Source: a virus. Taken from it: 23,198 nt of DNA. The position numbers were made by a program, and so were the translations under genes. Shown piece by piece: positions 21,928-23,198 of this stretch (its first letter is position 1; each line of letters opens with the position of its first letter). The notes under the pieces are model-generated. The model saw nothing but the letters and a program-made list of their open reading frames with translations, was not told where the DNA came from and did no database searches. The stretch is from IMG/VR virus record IMGVR_UViG_3300025301_000128, positions 1-23,198 of that record. One strand, given 5' to 3'.

Positions 21928-22259
21928 TACGTTCGATCCTGTTCTAGAATACTGGCGACACCAGTCACTCGATCTGCGACACTGGCGGTAAGTATTAAAA
22001 TATCACCCTCTTCTAAAACGAGTAAATTGCTCGTCAGTAATTCCAATTGTTCAATAGCGTTACTGGAAGCAAAACCAATATTATAAGTGGTCGAAGCACT
22101 GGTATCGGTAAAAGACAGGGTCACCGTAACCGTACTGGCAGTATCATTATAAGCTTGTACCGTTTTAACAATCGCCACCGTTTCCGCTGGCACCGTATAG
22201 ATCGTGATTGGATCCGTTGAATTTAAATCAAATGCTTTGTTAATATATTTATTTGCCAT
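21927..22259 (-). CDS. small beta-rich virion protein
   Basis: The 110 residues are Thr/Ser/Val-rich with repeated beta strands (ITIYTVPAETVAIVKTVQAYNDTASTVTVTLSF, about 18-50, and LLVLEEGDILILTAS, 78-92), giving a predicted beta-sandwich. Proteins of this size and composition in phage structural blocks are often adaptor, decoration or fibre-attachment proteins. The LEEGD-x-I-x-LTAS pattern recalls small tail-associated proteins that accompany fibre genes. It lies between two small genes, with a one-base overlap downstream. The specific role is not determined. Confidence 0.6.
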   Translation of the reverse strand: MANKYINKAFDLNSTDPITIYTVPAETVAIVKTVQAYNDTASTVTVTLSFTDTSASTTYNIGFASSNAIEQLELLTSNLLVLEEGDILILTASVADRVTGVASILEQDRT

Positions 22260-22260
22260 G

Positions 22261-22428
22261 TTAATTCATAAATAAACTAAAGATTTCGTACTCATCTGTT
22301 AGTTGTTGTTGATAGGTAGTGTTAAGTTTTTGTACGATCGAGCCGACGTTATCTGCAACGCCTTGAACGTTGATCGCATCAAACTCGGGTCCAATAATGG
22401 TTGCTATTACTTCTGAAATTTTTGCCAT
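22261..22428 (-). CDS. 55-residue protein of the structural block, function unknown
   Basis: ATG at 22428 overlaps the stop codon of the large upstream gene as TAATG and gives a 55-residue protein starting MAKISEVIATIIGPEF. A longer frame from 22479 would need to run through the upstream gene, so the shorter start is preferred. It has an amphipathic N-terminal half and a Gln/Tyr-rich end (TYQQQLTDEYEIFSLFMN). No family is recognised. It ends one base from the 110-residue gene. Confidence 0.6.
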   Translation of the reverse strand: MAKISEVIATIIGPEFDAINVQGVADNVGSIVQKLNTTYQQQLTDEYEIFSLFMN

Positions 22429-23198
22429 TATCTTCTGCCTCCTGGATGAATGTCTAATCGAAACGTTCCCATTCTCCAACTCTGACCGGTACTCACATTA
22501 CCTACTTTAATCGCAATCTGTCGTGCACGTGCTCGAGTAAAAAGTTGGGTGCTAGTAGTTGTTGCGGTATGATTGGTTGCCACGGCAGTGCTACTTGGAA
22601 AAGCTTTTGTACTTAAAGTAATTCTTGAGTCTCCCGTTTGAGAACCATAGTCTGGAATAATTCTCGATATTCTCATCATAAATTCTCCTTCTCCTTGTTC
22701 GCCTTCCGGTCCTCCAATATCATAATCTCCTGATTCCACATAACCTGCAATAGCATTCGTTGTTCCTGTGGTAAAGACTTCATCGGTTCCTTTTTCTTGT
22801 TCCCAATAATAACTCCCTCCCGCAGAAATACCGACTACGGTTGGATTATCCGGAGCTAAACTGTTTTTATATTCGGTTGCAAACGGTTTATTATAAACCC
22901 CTTCAATCGTCCAAGTGGAACGAGCTAAAGAGGATGTATACCAGATGGGATTATCCGGAGTGGACTCCATATAATTATAAGTCACCGATCGGTCTACATA
23001 GTCTGAACCAGAACTTGGATAGAACCAAGTAATTTCTCCAAAGAGAGCATTAACGGCAACATGGATTTGTTGATTCGCATTGGCATTAATATCTTCAAAG
23101 ACATAATCTTCTACCAGACACGGCATCGTTTGAACTCGACCTCCATTAAAGTTAAAGAAACCTGTCGGTCCCATCCAATAGGCTATCCCATCCACTTC
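22428..23198 (-). CDS. C-terminal part of a large tail/stabilisation-like virion protein (cut by window edge)
   Basis: The frame is open to the window edge, so the true start lies outside; a GTG at 23195-23193 is probably an internal Val codon. The visible 256 residues begin with DGIAYWMGPTGFFNFNGG and continue to MPCLVEDYVFEDINANANQQ, a pattern I recall from phage tail tube or P22 gp10-like DNA-stabilisation proteins. The rest is Thr/Ser/Gly-rich with many beta strands, typical of tail components, and the extreme C-terminus is HPGGRR. It is the first gene of the visible minus-strand virion block. Family placement is moderate; the truncation is certain. Confidence 0.6.
   Translation of the reverse strand, partial: EVDGIAYWMGPTGFFNFNGGRVQTMPCLVEDYVFEDINANANQQIHVAVNALFGEITWFYPSSGSDYVDRSVTYNYMESTPDNPIWYTSSLARSTWTIEGVYNKPFATEYKNSLAPDNPTVVGISAGGSYYWEQEKGTDEVFTTGTTNAIAGYVESGDYDIGGPEGEQGEGEFMMRISRIIPDYGSQTGDSRITLSTKAFPSSTAVATNHTATTTSTQLFTRARARQIAIKVGNVSTGQSWRMGTFRLDIHPGGRR

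Overview
The window looks like part of a tailed-phage genome from an AT-rich marine lineage. The closest fit I can argue from memory is a short-tailed phage of SAR11-like or related marine Alphaproteobacteria. Reasons: a compact PolA with a Leu-type motif B, an archaeo-eukaryotic (AEP) type primase instead of a T7 gp4-like one, an SF1 helicase, a T7 gp1.7-like DUF3310 protein, a viral Hsp20, and Gly-rich virion proteins with GGRIGY and KADDVPARLSKNEF motifs that I associate with marine phages. No terminase, portal, major capsid, integrase or RNA polymerase gene is visible, so this is only part of a genome. Host and morphology are inference.

Layout. Nearly everything is on the minus strand and reads right to left. 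At the right (23198 to 13466) is a virion block: the C-terminal part of a large tail/stabilisation-like protein, several small proteins, three Gly/Gln-rich virion proteins and a 1578-residue putative internal virion protein. Next (13466 to 11399) is a lysis block: an XhlA-like membrane protein, an i-spanin/o-spanin pair, several tiny membrane proteins, a membrane-anchored coiled-coil protein, an M15 endolysin and a short membrane peptide, followed by Hsp20 (11335-10883). An SNF2-family helicase (9408-10838) is the one large gene on the plus strand. It shares a face-to-face promoter region with the replication block.

The replication block (9349 to 2427, minus) holds two unknown conserved proteins, a probable ssDNA-binding protein, a primase with an AEP catalytic centre and a PriL-like cysteine set, an SF1 helicase, the DUF3310 protein and PolA. 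Together they could prime, unwind, coat and copy phage DNA. Many gene pairs in all blocks overlap by one base (TAATG), which suggests translational coupling.

The left end (2418 to 472, minus) is a dense run of tiny overlapping genes. It includes a 48-residue protein with 11 cysteines that resembles bacterial metallothioneins, a second small Cys-containing protein, a lipoprotein, a zinc-ribbon protein and a 43-residue protein that is about half Lys/Arg. Six of these are shorter than 60 residues and are easy to miss. A roughly 250-base AT-rich non-coding stretch with dyads and a hairpin separates them from a small secreted protein on the plus strand. I found no tRNA, CRISPR array, insertion sequence or attachment site.
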